Shown piece after piece: positions 1 through 13,748 of a DNA stretch of 64,000 bases (the first letter of the stretch is position 1; each line of letters begins with the position of its first letter). The position numbers and the translations under genes were made by a program. Location of the stretch: positions 15,686,001 to 15,750,000 of the forward strand of contig NC_135126.1 in NCBI RefSeq assembly GCF_050908995.1, read 5' to 3'. Below the pieces are notes generated by a model that did no database searches, was not told where the DNA came from, and saw only the letters and a program-made list of their open reading frames with translations. The stretch is from Andrena cerasifolii. Its lineage: Eukaryota; Arthropoda; Insecta; Hymenoptera; Andrenidae.

Positions 1-1258
1 TCGCGTTACTTTTAGAAATTCACGGGTATCGCGTCTGTCGATCCGATCCGAAAATATAACGTCCCGTCGGTCGCCGCGCCTCGCCATGGCCCCCGGAGAA
101 CCCGACTTTCGACCCAATTTTATCAACGGCAAGCTCAGAGCTCAATGGAACTTTCGACGAACGCCCAAACTTAACGTCCACGGAAGTTGGTGAAATTATT
201 TTTAGCAAAAACAGCGTGCGTGCTCGCAAAGAAATAGGGGAAGAGAAAAATAGACCGATGGTGACGATACGTTCGCGGAACAAGCGTTGCGGCTTTAGCC
301 TTAAAGGACCGAGAATGAAAATAGAGGTTCTCGATTCTATTTGCACGTCGACCAGTCAGACCCGTATGCGTGGGCAGAAGAAGAAAATTAAGCGATCGGG
401 CAGCTAGAAGAGGCATTGCTGTCGGTTCCTCTTATCGGACGGGAGCGCGAGCGCGAACAAGCGCACGTGAACGCGCCCAAAAATAGCGAGCATTCCGCGA
501 CGGTTATTTTTACCCAACCGCATTTGATGTGCACCTAAACATTATCGACGAAACCATTGGACGCGTCTCGATCGTCGGCCCACCATGGAAATCGTCGCTC
601 GGACGAGTGTTCAAGGGTTAGCAGTGGTTAGGGCACAAAGAGAAAACTAAAAGAACACCGAGAAATCGCACGCAGAAGGTTATTTATTTGACACGCGTGA
701 AAGCATTCGCGAAGAGGAAGCGAAACACTCACCCTCTTCTCTCCGGCTCCTCCGCAGCTAAAAGCATACACAAGAAAAGAAGCATAATAAGCGCGGCTAC
801 TAAAATGGTAAAACGCAAAAATATGCCGAGAAGTAAAGAAGTAAAAAAAGCGTTAGAGAACAGAGCGGAAATGAAAGAAAAAGTGGAGCCTGGAGAAGCG
901 ACAAACTCGTTGATCGTTAAAATCACAAGATCGAGGGACTTACTTCTCCCTAGGCTCATCGACAGCTGGAAAACAACGAAAGTTCGTTTGAATTGGGTAA
1001 TTCGAATGGAACGAAGGGGGGAAACGGTCTTAGAGCGCGTTAAAAATAAATGGCAATAAACCGAGGATACTATTTTAGTAAGGACACGGAGAGTCCCAGA
1101 CCCAGAGCGCAGGGGGTCAAGAACGTCTCTGCGAAAGGTGTAAATCCGCCGATGAGATACGTTCGGTGATCGCGTTACGCAACGTTCAGGGGCGCGATGA
1201 ATTGGTAAAAGGTGGATAACGGCCGCGAATGGGAGGAGAAGAAGCGGAATGTACTCAC
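1..1258 (-). other. Intron downstream of the projectin-like exon
   Basis: This stretch starts with the GTGAGT donor and runs off the window. Several reading frames are open, but none has recognisable protein content or splice-bounded exon character. I see no second Ig exon here. Confidence 0.5.
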
Positions 1259-1571
1259 GGCTGAAATTAAGGTTAATCGATGCCGCGACCTCGCCCATCT
1301 TGTTCTTGGCCTTGACCTTGTAGAGGCCGGCGTCGGTCTCGATGACGTCATCGAGCTCCAGAACCACCAGGAACTTGTTGGTCCCGATGCTCTGCATACG
1401 GAAGTTGGTCCTCGTATCGGGGCTGAGCTCTGTCTCGCCGCGGTACCATGATATCTCCGGTTTAGGCGAGCTGACCAGCTGGCACTCGAAGATCAATCGG
1501 TTCCCGTCGTCCTCCTGCCTCAGCTGAGGCTTCTGGGTGAAGCTCGGCGCGAAATCGTCGGCGACCCCCAT
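1259..1571 (-). CDS. bt: First coding exon of a twitchin/projectin-like giant muscle protein (partial)
   Basis: The start codon at 1571 has a good context (GTCGCCATGG). The exon encodes 104 residues: a short MGVADDFAPSF leader, then one I-set immunoglobulin domain. The domain's core Cys lies in IFECQL, its Trp in ISWYRGE, and the ADAGLY-like block reads ETDAGLYKVKAKNKMGE. The exon ends at 1259 in phase 1, before a GTGAGT donor, so the gene continues leftward out of the window. Projectin/twitchin proteins are sarcomeric giants of Ig and FN3 domains with a kinase domain, linking thick filaments to Z-discs; the leader and Ig resemble my memory of the insect projectin N-terminus. An obscurin/Unc-89 or Stretchin-type protein is the alternative. 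Reading frame upstream of 1571 is open but looks like 5' UTR or intron. No 5' UTR exon was identified. Confidence 0.72.
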
Positions 1572-4500
1572 GGCGACGGGTCGCCTTCGCACCTCCCTTT
1601 ACCGCGTATCTCACGGGTGCTACGCCACCCTTCTTCCGCCGCTTTCCTGGATCTCCCTTCGCGAGGAATCCTGGACGATCTCCTCGGGACTGGTTCAAAC
1701 GGCGCCGACCCGCGGCACCATCCAACCTATCCTAGTTGCTCCTCGCGGGCGAGGATCGCCACGACCGCTCCTCTCAAATGTATCCTCGTTACACCTGCGT
1801 TTCAACCATTCATCTCGGTTAACTTAGCAATTACGTACACGAGAAAACGAACTTTTCAATCTGACTTCATCGCGTATTTTCAAGCTACGCGTGGGGCCAA
1901 AGATACGCGCAGTTTTTCACGCGTTGCGTAATCATATCGAATTACAGAAAGAGTATAAGGCGGAGGGCTCCGCCGCAATTACCCGAAGGCTCGCGTTTTA
2001 TAGCGGCCATTAACGAGTGCGTGTCGCTGAACGGATGATTAATCGCGCGGAAGATTAAGAAGTGCGAGATGCGCGGAAAGTTTCCAGTTTCAAAATCGCT
2101 GGTGACACGGGCCAAATTATCATATTCCCCGCGTTACATCCAAATTCGAGAAATGATATATGGCGGCTAACAAATTCAAAATAGACCTTTATGTAATTCG
2201 ACGACGTGGAGCGTTTTCGGCTCGTGGAATTCTCGAGGATTTTTCCGCCAGAGTTACCTTCGCGAATATCTACTAATTCGACCAACGAGCGTCCTACAAC
2301 GATTAGAGGCTCGTCTCTGGCCCACTCCTAAATCCCGCAGACCTCTTTCGAGAGAATTGTTTCAAGGCTTTCGATAATAATGATGCGAGCGAGTCTGTGA
2401 GAGTTAATGAACGATGAATGGAAATTGACCGTGGCGAACGGCGGATTTTCGTGGAATCCGCGACTCCAAGCATATTTTCCAAGACGTCCAAGGCCGAACA
2501 GTGACGTAAGACCACTATTATTAATGCGGCTCTTGGCTCGAAAATAGGTGGGCCAGTTATCTTGGTAATCGGTTATTATGTTTGGCATCTAACTGTAGAA
2601 ACATAGACATTTGGGTCACGATACAACACGGGAATCAAATGAATTTTTCGAAAAGCTTTGCTAAAGAATCTTCAAGGGGTTGCGAACTATCCAGCCTTCA
2701 GCTTCGACAAGATTCACGATCACGGAGTTTCCACTCCCAACTGTCTCCCCCTTTCCCAACGCGTTGTACTTTCCTGGAAAGGACGTCAGAAAACGCTGCG
2801 AGCTGGCATTCAAGTCTCCAGATAATACCCCCAGATCCGTCTGCGTTCACCCAAAGGCCTGTTCCAGCGCCTAATTAGAGGTTGAGGGTAAAACGAAGGC
2901 ACGCCGGCATACAGCGTGAAGTCCGATGAAGCGACGAAACGCAAAGCAGAACGAATGGACCAAGTGTTACAACGTCACGGTAAGACTTGGCAACGAGCCC
3001 CGAAGCATTCCCGAGATTGCTGCGCTTCGTAACACCCGTTCTCATTCTATCCCTTCTCCGCGTTTCATTTTCATGTTCAACCGATTTCGTTAACTCCGTG
3101 CCACCGATTTCCATCCAATTAGATTTGCTACGTGCCAGGGCGTGCGTATACGCGCCTCCGCTAAAAACGAACCGCAGGGTCTCTCATAAATTCGAAGGTG
3201 ATCTTCGAACATTTTACCTCGAACTTCGTTTCGTTGGAGTTTAGAAGAAGGTGGACGGTGTCACAGGGAAACGAAGGGAAATGAGCTGAAGTAGAAAGAC
3301 AGAAGTGTAAGAAAAGCGCGAGAACGTGAAATGGTTCGTTAGGAATTCGCGCGATGATCGTGACTTTGCGTTGGAGAACGATCAGGGTTAACGACCCCCA
3401 TTTTCGCTGCGCGAATCTAACGCAAGTTCCTTGCTCTTTGTTCGGGATACGGTTTTGACAGGACGGTTCCGTGTGTGCCAAGTGGAGAAGGGAATGACCG
3501 AATATCGAAAGGGACGTTTATTTTCAAACGGTCTGGGATCCTTTAGTGGCTACTGTGATCGCTCGGGGTGATGGACACTCGAATCGTTTCGAAATATAGT
3601 CTCTGAATAGACGGCCTGTTCAGTCACGAACATTCTACCGCGAGCTTAAAGCACGATTCATCGACCGAGCTAACAATGACTGCGTTTCGGTTCCGTGGGA
3701 ACTTAATCGATCAGCGGGGTGGGATCCACGAGTGGACTATGATTAATCTAATTAACAGACTACACTCACCCCTCGATTTACACGGAATATTCGTTCCACG
3801 TGTTCTTTTTTTCGCGCTTGGAAATACTGCGAATAGAGTCTGCTGGTACAAAGAAGTACCTACGTAAGAAAAAGATATCGCGAAAATTGGGGGATTATTT
3901 ATATATTCATCCAACGACCCTTTCAAGCGGCAAGGAAGGTACAACGAAGCGTAAAATCTACCAGTGAATCATTAGTTTCGGTGGTCGCCGTGGAAATTAA
4001 TGACCGAACAGGTGTCTCGGCGAGTGCCGGCTCTGTGACAATATTTTCGTCGGTCGGTGTGTAGAAACGATCGCCGCGACTTGGCATAATTTTATTGTCT
4101 TCTCGCTCGATGTAATATATTCGATGACAGGCTGACCTAATAACAAGTGGCACAATGTGGATGCGGTTATAAAAAGAATGGAATGAATGAAGCATCGTTT
4201 AGCAATGACGGGACGAAAATATCGTCCGCGGAACGGTGTCGGTGTCGTTAGTCGGGGGCGAAAATCTAATTGCGATATCAGACTTTTTGCCCGCGCCACG
4301 AAAGCACCGCGGGGCAGAGCGATAAACGGCCCGGGTGGTTTCTTCTCCTCGGCGATACCTGGCATGGACGGCGGCCGAAAACGGGAGGCGAGGGAAAGCT
4401 CGTTTTCGATCCGCGCCGATCCGTCACGAGGGAGTGATTCACGTCTCGAATTGCGGCGACGAGAAGGATATTAGGTCATCGGAGAGGCTAATACCGAGAT

Positions 4501-7406
4501 AAACTTACCGGAGCGCACTATATGCGACCTAGAAGTTATAATTATTAGCCGAGGCACGCGTTCCGGCGCACTCTTCTTCTGTCTCTGCTACTATTTCCTC
4601 GGCATCACTCGCGCCCCAACGTCTATTTCCGTAGACTGACTCAAAGCCACGCTAACGCGAGTCGACGCCACCCGAAATCCTATATCGACGTGCCGGTTTA
4701 TTCTCGAAGGCGTCGAAAGCCTTTTCTTTCCCGGATACGCGACACACCGCACCCCCTCGGACCCCCGCGGCTGCACCTTTCCTCCGAAAGCGGCCATCGA
4801 GCACGGTTAAGCGTGCGCTGATGATCGAAATGGGGGACAATGTCACGTGATCCTGCCACTCGTTTCTGAAACTCAATTCCACGACTATCCCAACGTATGC
4901 GAGCTGTTTTTAACCGATGCAGAGACCAGTAGCGACGGGGTTAAAAAAAGACGCGGGGTATATAATGAACGGCGTGACTAGACGATGACAGGCAACGTCA
5001 AAAGCAATAAGTTAGTCATCCCGTGCTAATTTCGACAGGCTTCGTCGATCAACAGGTGCAATTTTCTGGTTGGCTGACCATGAGGTCTATAAATATCTCG
5101 AAACTCCACCGCGGCGAGTGAAGGATCGGTGAGGAATTTTTGACAGATCGAAACCCCCCGCGATCGCGCATGAGTCATCGATCGTATCTTCGTTAAACGG
5201 AAATGTTGATTGCCAAGCTTTTGCGCCAGCTCCCCTTTGCTTGTGCTCGACACTTAACGCTACCTCGGCTGAGAGGAGACGCGAGGGTAAGAATGTGGAC
5301 GCGACAGGAGCGTAAACCGATGAGAACAAAATGGTGGACGCACCGACGGATCGGTGCGTGAAATGGATCGGGCGAACGGGCGAAAGTGCGTGCGAAGGAG
5401 CGGGGCACGATCGGAGGAAATGACAGAAGAGGCGAGAGGACAAGTGATGGATGTGTCTGGCCGAGGAGACGCGAAGTGGACAGACGGAAAAACGGAAGAA
5501 AACGTGCCCGGCGAGATGATCGAAAGGGCGAGTGGAACGACGACCCGTTCCTCCTCACGTTACGTCTTTCTAAAAATAAATGGACTTCGGGCCTAGATAC
5601 CTAGATAGTAGTCTACGAATAGTTCTTGGTGGTTGGACGCGACGAGACTCGTGGCGATTAGTCACGGAGCCGCTCGCCGATCCTTTCCAACAATCCGGCA
5701 AAGAAATCGCCTCCGAAAGATCGCCGCCTCTAACGTTCCACTGCCTCCTGGCACCGCGACATCGTTCTTAAGACGTACTCGTGTCAAGGTCACCGTATCG
5801 GCCCCTCTAACGCCGTAATCGCTAGCGCTCGAATTGGGCGATTATCGTTGACCTATACCACTCGCGCTACCCTGCGCCGTCCAGCGAGCGCATCGCTCGC
5901 CACAGTCTCTGCACTATATCGAGAGCATTTGCAAGGGTACAAGTCGCAGATATGTACGTTCGAGGAGAGAGAATGATTAGGCACCGTCCTGGTCCAAAGA
6001 TCTCCGAGGGAGTGCGACCGAGGAGTGCACTCGGAACGTAACACTTTGAAGCACTGCTGCACCAAATGCACACGCGGTTCACCGTGAAAAGTGGGTCTGT
6101 TCTCACTCGCTCGCTACGTGCACCCTCTCTCGCTCAAAAATCCAGCGTGTCAAACAGGGCAACTTACTTGAGGCTGGGTCGCCAATTATCCTTTCGCGTC
6201 GGGAAGCCTCGCGGTGGAAATCCTATTATCTCGGACGATTCCAGGCACCTCGGCGAGCTCGCGGCTCGTCGACGAGGTACGCGCACTTTGCTCCTCGATA
6301 GCCGAAGCGAAGGAGCGTAACGAACAAGGGAGGGGAAAGAGTGAAAGAAATGAAAAGTAGAATCTAATATTCGGTCGTCTTCGTCGTCGTCACTGTGTGG
6401 TCGTCACTCCGTTTACAGTTTACCGCGCCCGTTTGGCCCTGTCTCTTGTCTCTCCTTTTATACGGAGCGCTTGTATTTGCCGTCCCAGTCACCGGGGCCC
6501 CGCGCGCCAACTAACCACACGGAGTATCGTCGCCAGTGTCGTGACACCTCGAGGTGGAGAGCGCCGTGTGCGTCGGCGCGACTCCCCCGATGCAACCGCG
6601 TCCTCGCGATCCCCACTGTCTCCACACCTACGCCCTCGAACCTAGAGGCTCGCTCCAGCGGCTCAAGGGGAATCCTGCGCGCCCGCCACCCCCTTTCACC
6701 ACCCTCCACGCAGCCACCGGCCGCGGATCCACCCCTTGCTGTACGGTAGTACTGCCTTCTCCTTCGGCCGACCCCTTTTCTTGGCACTTCCGCCGCTATT
6801 GAACTTGAAAGCTTGTAATTAGTGGGGACGCGGTGATACCCGCTCCTGATGAACTTGAAACTAGAGCGCGAAAATAACAACCTCGACACCGTTCGCCGCG
6901 AAAATATGCCCCACGAGCGCTCTTGCGACCATAAATAGTTCTCTCTCTCCTCGCCCGCTGCTTGTTGCTTTTTTAAATTCCCCATCGGTCCGTTTACTCT
7001 CCACCGGGCAGCGTCACGTCCGCGCCGTTATTCCCAGAGGCCGAGGATGCTGGAGGAAACGGGAGACACGGGGGGCATTGTCAATCAGCCGCGCAGGGAT
7101 GAGTCAGAAGCGGCAGGAAAATGAAACACCTTATAGCAGATTAATCGTCGCTGCAACTAAATTAAGAAGTCACCGTGCAAGAATTTTACGTTGACGTCCT
7201 CGGATCTAAATTAGCATCCTTCGCGACAATGTAGCATCACTTTCCTCTTACACCTTGCGATTGCACGCAAGTGGCTCGAGCGTTTCGCATTCTGCTGCAA
7301 TGAGTCGTCATCGGTTTGGGGGACAAATTACCCAGTTACTTCGAACTAGATGCTGCACTTGCTTTCGTGTGGGCAATTTTCTGTCGCAAATTAAATTCTG
7401 TGATAT

Positions 7407-7503
7407 GAGGCATTGGGAGCAAAAACGGACAAACCCACATTTCTTGCAAAATTGAGTTAGTATTTTTAAATGTGGGTTAGTCCGATTTTGCTTTCAACGC
7501 CTC
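7407..7503. repeat. Imperfect inverted repeat (hairpin)
   Basis: Arms 7407-7442 and 7468-7503 are about 36 nt each and roughly 85% complementary, separated by a 25-nt AT-rich loop. The matching core is CAAACCCACATTT against its complement. The pairing may extend weakly outward. It could be a degraded MITE or an expressed hairpin; no target-site duplication was identified. Confidence 0.6.
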
Positions 7504-7715
7504 GTACATCGCTAATAAATAAGCAGCGAAGGGTTTTAGATCGGTAAAACAATCGACAACTATAAACACAGCGAAGGTTCTTTTTCGATCCCTGTTTTTG
7601 ACAGCCACTGCTAAAGCGAGGGAGTTAAGTAGCCTAAAACCTTCTCCGAGGATTGTGCTGCGCGTTAAACAAAACAACTCGAGATTGATATATTAGTTGC
7701 TCGGTTACAGGGTAG

Positions 7716-7740
7716 CAGACAGACAGACAGACAGACGGAC
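7716..7740. repeat. CAGA tetranucleotide microsatellite
   Basis: About six consecutive CAGA/CGGA units are visible. This is simple sequence with no coding context. Confidence 0.85.
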
Positions 7741-10700
7741 ACTCTATTTTATATGTACATGACAGCGGCCGTCACAGTGTTAAGTTTCACGACTACTCGA
7801 GCCTTGCTGGTACTCAAGTGCCTTCGAGAAGTGGGAGTGTCTTTTCAGAACAAACGCAAGAAGAAATCTGTTGGAATTCCTTCGAAATGCGTTTGTCGAG
7901 TGGCTGCAAAGAGAACGCCTGACTCAAACGACGCTCGAATCTGCGCGAGGAAAAGGCGTCGCGAACGCAAAGATATTCGCCGTCACAGGGGCGAAATGTG
8001 TCAGCGTGGATCCATCGGAATTAGCACGAAAACGCGACGCGCTTACGAAACCCAAAGTGCCATAGCGCGGACGTCTCCACGCCCTCGTTTCCTCTGCCTT
8101 TTTTCTCTCCCGACGCTCGCGCTTTCGTTTCCGCGAAGACGCGGTATTTACGCAGCGCCGCGAATTTGCTTATTTGCCCGCGGCCAGCCGCGCCTTTCCT
8201 CGTAGACCACCTCTTAAAACCCGATTCCGCCGTATCGACGTTTCCTTCTCGGCCATATTCCATTGGAATTTTCACAGTTGTTGTTGAACGTCCAGCGTCA
8301 CCTGTGCCCTACCACAGGTCTGGCTAATATCGACCTTTACTACTGAATATCCCACTGGACCGCCGCGTCGCGTTGCAGAGTGGGAATGCGGGATATGGAG
8401 ATTGTGTAAATGCGTGAAAGGACGGCTCGAACGATCGAGAAGACAGAGGCTGGATATAGAGGGTGGGCCATAAGCAGTTGAGCCGATCCCTGAGTAAACG
8501 TCGCGTCGCGGCGATCCGTGGGACGGTGGAGGCACGGGTGTTGGAGTCGTTAGGTATAGATTCTAATACGCAAAGATAGATTGAGCGGTGAGGGGCGATC
8601 GTGTATATTTAGAAAAGTGCTCGGCTTGCCAGAACCGAGAGAGACTCGTATCTCGGGACCGCGTGCGGGATTTCTCTGTTCCTCGAGCACCGCCTCTCCC
8701 TCTCTATCCTTCTCATCGCCAGCGTATTGTAACATTTTCCGGATGGGCGGCGAGCGGCTTCTTTCCCCTCCGCGCGAGCACCCTCCCGACCGCGATAATT
8801 CAAACTAATTGCCACGTTCCTGTTTATTAAGACGATACCTCGAATCGCGGAGGCAGCTTCGTCGCTGGGGCCCACTGGGGCGGCCTGGATCCCCCCAGAT
8901 GCGAGGCTGAATAATGGCTTCTTAAAAATAATGTTTGCGCGGACGATGAATATATTGCGCTCTTTTTCGCGAGCGGCGTTTTATCTCCGTTGCTCGCTCC
9001 GCTCGAACGCGCTGGAGCGTGGAATTGAACGCGGAGATTGTTTCGTTTTACATAAGACAGGCCGCTGCTCGTGACACCCCCTGTTTTATTGGTATAATAG
9101 TCGAGTGCCGATGTGGGACGAAGCCAGAAATTTCGTAACGCGCCTCGAGATTCGCGAGTTTCGCGGGAAAGTCAGTTCCGGGAGTGGTCGCGGGCCGTAT
9201 TAGTCAGACCGAGAGCCGCAGGAAATTCGAGCAAAGATATCGACACGGTGCGCTCGATCGGCCTTTTGAATGCTGGCCAAAAATCTCTCATAGAAATCTG
9301 AATAGCTCCGAGAGCTAAGGGTCGCGGCGAGCACCGTCACTTGTCGATTCAACGCTATTATGCGTCCAGCTACATCGAGGAGAGAAAAAAGTCTGATTAG
9401 ACCTCCGAATCGGCGATGCGACCAAAAAATTTATTTTCGTCGGGAACAGCGGCCAAGACCCACTTTTTCTTCGCACGGTATTCTATTTCCTACCGCCCGC
9501 TAACATCTTTCTACTTTTGCCCGAGAATCGGATTTAACAGCTGAATCTTCCAGAACGGATTCGGTCCCACGGCGACGCGCTCGATATTGAACGCTTCGAG
9601 CGCTTTGCCGTCTGCAGAAATTCATTAGGATGCGAGGTAACTGATGTATTCGTTAACTTTCATGCAACGTGCACGTCTACTCGTTGGTTTAATCATCTCT
9701 AGATATTCATATGCCCGATTTCTCGATTTTTATTCACTACTTTCCGCGAGCTTAGGAGCCAATTGATTAATCGCATTTCATATTTATCTCCGATAGAAAT
9801 ATACCATTCAAAGATTTATATCTCGTAATCTAATGTTTCGATACGAATAGCCGAAGAATTTAAAAGAGACGACGTTCATAAAATTCAATTACCCTCGAAT
9901 AATTGAACGTTACGACGCTGACCATAAGTTTGCCTGAAAATGTGTGACTGTAAAAGTGTGAAGTTCCGCGTGCGCGCGCTCGACAGACGACATTCCAAGT
10001 TTGACGTATGCATCTACGCCCGCGGAGGCGACTTAACGTGTAACGCAGTCTGAGCAGAAAATTTCTCGCTTTACGCTCGCTATATTTTTAGTGGCGTTAC
10101 TTTTAGCCCGCTATACAAAAAAGAAATGGAAAGCAATCGTGGCCGCCTCCGATTTATTACTCTCTATCTCCTTTATTCTCGCCAGGTCTTCTTCTAAAAC
10201 GCATCAGCGCGCTTCCCTATCTGCGTGATTCAAAGTTGCTGCGCTCCGCGGCTAATGGATTCGCTTCCACGGAACGTGCTGGATCGAGCCGCGTCCAGAG
10301 TGTTCCAGTGCAGCAAGGAGGATTCAGAATCGCCAGCTGGGAGAAGTGTTTATCCCGCGCTCTCTTGCCCGACCTAAATACAGTATGGCGGAGGCAATTC
10401 GCGCGCAGACCGGTGTTTATCCGCTCGCATCTTTACAGCGGCCGTAGCGAAACGTTTATTATCGTTGCATTACCGAGTAACGATGGGAACAACCCCCGTT
10501 CCGCGTCGCAAGCCCGGTGGACCCGACGCGTACGATTAGCAGCGACCGGCGGGAAAAACTAGGTGAACGGGAAAGAAAGGGGGGTAAAAGGGACTGCAAA
10601 GGTCGACGACGTGGGCGTGGATCACTTATTTGTTCGTTTATCAGATTTTGTTGAAGCGAGTGGAGCCGAGTGGGCGAATGGCACGAGTATATGGAACAGC

Positions 10701-11928
10701 CGATCTAAACTTAGTCGTTGGTCCGCTCTGGAAATAGATGTTATGAGTGCGAGGACAGGACAAGATACCGGCCCCTATTATGCGTACAACCGCGTATCAC
10801 AAACGGCCCCCTCTTGCTCCACCCTGGGGCCGCGAATTCCTTTCAGAACACCTGCAATAGCTACAGCTTTCGATGCACTGAACTCCTCGAACCACCTGCG
10901 GCTCCTTGCAAATCACTCTGCGCGAATCACTCTGCGCTTTTCTAAGCGCGGGTGTGGGAAAGCTTCTTACCGATTCGCCACCATCTTCCGTGTCTATCGC
11001 GATAGATCGCGGGGATGATTTCGATCCCAAAGACAATTTTCTACTGTTTACTGTTTACGAAAATATACGCGAGCACGGCACCAAGAGCTCCGGAAGATTT
11101 TTGTCGCGTGTGTCGATGGATCTATTTAGCGAGCTGACTGTCTATTTCGAGAGAAATTGCATCTTCGAATAACGCGTTGGAAAGCGGCACCGTCAACAAC
11201 CGCGGGCCTCGTTGTTAAACCCAAGCCAACAATTTCCAATTCTGACTACCTCGGAATGCCGTAATCGAAACTCGGTCGTTAATCCCTCCTTCGAATTAGG
11301 ATCCTTAGTCACCGTGGTAAAAAGCCCGCGGAACATATTCCCCGCGCGACGCGGCGAATTCGCAAATTTTTATCGATGTCGTCACGGTCGTTTCGGCTGC
11401 AGCTCCTCAGCCGGCTTCGACAAATAAACCCTCCGACGGACGGTTTTCTCCGTTTCGGTAGCCGCGCCGAGATCGCCAGAAAGAACCGCGCACGGCCGTG
11501 CGCGCTCGGAAATGGTAAAATCGAGGGATCAAAATTCTGCGATTCTGCATTTCTCGCCCCTCTATTCTTAGTCCACCAAACTCCCACGCGGTTACTCAAT
11601 ATCCTCGGGCCTGTATTATTCACCGACATTCTGTATAATCTGACAATTTTATAACAGAAGTGGACCCGAACGGTGGAATAGCAATTTTCTGCCTAGACTT
11701 TCGTTTAGGCGAAGTGGATGTCGAAACTGCGCGCGTTATTGCAAGTTGGCGCTGAAAACAATAGAGAACTCATAAAGCTCGTTGGTCAAGGGCGCGGGCC
11801 CCTTGGACGGAGGACCGTTTCAGCATCTATGCATTAACGCAGCTTTGTGGAAGTTTTTAACGTTCATCGTTATTCGTTTACTATCGTTAACTTTATCAAA
11901 TACCATTATTTGCTTCCTTGCATATTTT

Positions 11929-11983
11929 CTTTTTACCCCATTTTGCGGTTAAATAAATTTTTACCCCATTTTGCGGTTAAACA
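11929..11983. repeat. Tandem duplication of a ~27-bp unit
   Basis: The sequence TTTTTACCCCATTTTGCGG followed by TTAAA occurs twice in direct succession, nearly identical. This is a recent local duplication in AT-rich DNA. Confidence 0.75.
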
Positions 11984-13204
11984 ATCAACGTCGTGAGATC
12001 CAGTGATCTACTATTATACCCAAATTCCCTTATTGGAACGTTCATGTCTGCGTCTTACAATTAGCTCGGATAACAAAGCTTCGGCTGAATTCCCCTCTAA
12101 TTCCCGAAGGCTCGTGTCGCGAGATTTGGAATCCGACTCGATATCGAGAGTGGACGAGACGATCGGCACGATTCCAAAAAGCAGGCAATCCCCGATAATC
12201 TCGAAATAACGGGAACCTCGTCCCTTCTCTGGCGGCGTGACGAGCAAGGGGCGTCACAACCCTTAGTCCGTCCTTGTCCCGCGACTCGCCCTCTCTCCTT
12301 CTCACCCAAGCGGACGCGCGCCTGCCGATATTTTTGGTCGTGGCGCGACGCAGAGGCAACGATAGCCGCGCGCGTGCGTGCGCCCGAGACGTCGGCGTCG
12401 CGCTCGGCGAGAGAAGGGAGGATCGTCGAGAAACACGTTGCTGTCGAGGAGCAGTGGATTCGAGCGAGAGGAGGGGAGAGGGATGCGGAGGAAGAAGGAG
12501 AGCGAACAAGATCGTGAAAACGGTTAGCGCCGACGGCGCGGCGTAACCTGAGAGCTTCTTCGACCCCGCGACCATATATGTCCGCCTCTCGCTCTCTCTC
12601 TCACTCGCGCCAGTCCCAAGCCCGTCGTCCTCTCTCGCTTCCACCTTGCTCCGAGAGCAACAGCCCACCGTCGTCCGCTTTTTTCATCGCGTTACCGATA
12701 CGACCCACCTCCGCGCTGTTAATTTACAGGTAATTTACAAACACCGTCTGCCTCGCCACTCACTCGCGCCTTCCACGTCCGTCCTCCCCTTTCTCCGTTC
12801 ATTCGTCGTTGCGACGCCGACGGTTCGAAAATACGCGACCTATCGACTTCTCGATACCCGCTCGGGAAATCGCTGCACTTTTTAGTTGGGTTATTAATTA
12901 ACGATGCTTTGGATTTGGTAAAAAAGAATGGATCGTGAATTTAAGAAGGCTGAAATATAAGCTGTGATAACTTTCCTTTTCAGTTTGTTTTTTGTAAAAT
13001 ATTAGAGTTCTTTGAACTAATCTAAACGCTGCGGAGTCTAGTATTACGCTCGCAAAAGTGAAATCATCTAACCACAGAAAGTCAATTTCTATTCTACTTT
13101 CATCTTTTGTTTCCAACTTACCGTAACTTATGGTGTATATAAATGACAATACCTACTATTAACGTAGAAGATCAATTTAATGAAAACTGCTATATCGACC
13201 GTGG

Positions 13205-13328
13205 GTAACGCGTACGTTCGATCGGTAAACCGTAAAAAAGTAGTATTAACAGATGTTAAACCGTAAAAAAGTAGTATTAACATCTGTTACTACTTTTTTA
13301 CGGTTTACCGATCGAACGTACGCGTTAC
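13205..13328. mobile_element. Near-perfect 124-bp fold-back element (MITE-like)
   Basis: The left arm begins GTAACGCGTACGTTCGATCG and the right arm is its exact reverse complement. The outer ~41 bp pair without mismatch; only a 3-nt indel (ATT) interrupts the inner stem. The centre carries a partial direct duplication of the AACCGTAAAAAAGTAGTATT segment. There is no coding capacity. The structure fits a very young fold-back MITE or a long hairpin RNA source. A target-site duplication is not obvious. Confidence 0.75.
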
Positions 13329-13724
13329 TATCCAGTAGGTTGTCCAACTTAGACAAGTTCAACAGTCGTTATGGAAGTTCTCTAGTATTTGCCAAATTCG
13401 AAGGTTAGTTACGAGATTAATCCATCACACGATTAACCTTATTTACCGACAATCGACGCGAACAGCGAAGGCAAGGAGGTGAAGGAGAAATAAAACGAAC
13501 AAGCGTATTACGTACAACGCTATTTATACACAGATGTACGCGGGATAAACGTAATTTGATGAATAACATAGAACTAAAGTCGTCTTGTCGTCAAACATAA
13601 TGCTTAAAGTTACGGCTTACAAATTAACGGTCGGACATGTGCGATAATCGTAACAACGTGTGCATTCTGACCTTACACGCAGGATGTTTTATATACATTT
13701 TCAAGGGACCGGTGCAATGGTTGG

Positions 13725-13748
13725 CGCGGGAGGAGCTTTCCTCCCGCG
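13725..13748. repeat. Perfect GC-rich hairpin
   Basis: A 10-bp perfect stem, CGCGGGAGGA with TCCTCCCGCG, encloses the 4-nt loop GCTT. No T-run follows and no gene lies adjacent, so its role is unknown. Confidence 0.6.

Noticed and set aside
729..1258. Continuation of the projectin-like reading frame past the Ig domain
   Set aside because: The frame stays open, but a GTGAGT donor follows the Ig end and the downstream peptide is not Ig-like; it is intron read-through.
6458..6985. 175-codon minus-strand open frame
   Set aside because: Compositional artefact in CpG-rich DNA; no recognisable protein feature.
12042..12668. 208-codon minus-strand open frame
   Set aside because: Arg/Ser-rich translation typical of GC-rich non-coding DNA; no motif, no splice context, no start context.
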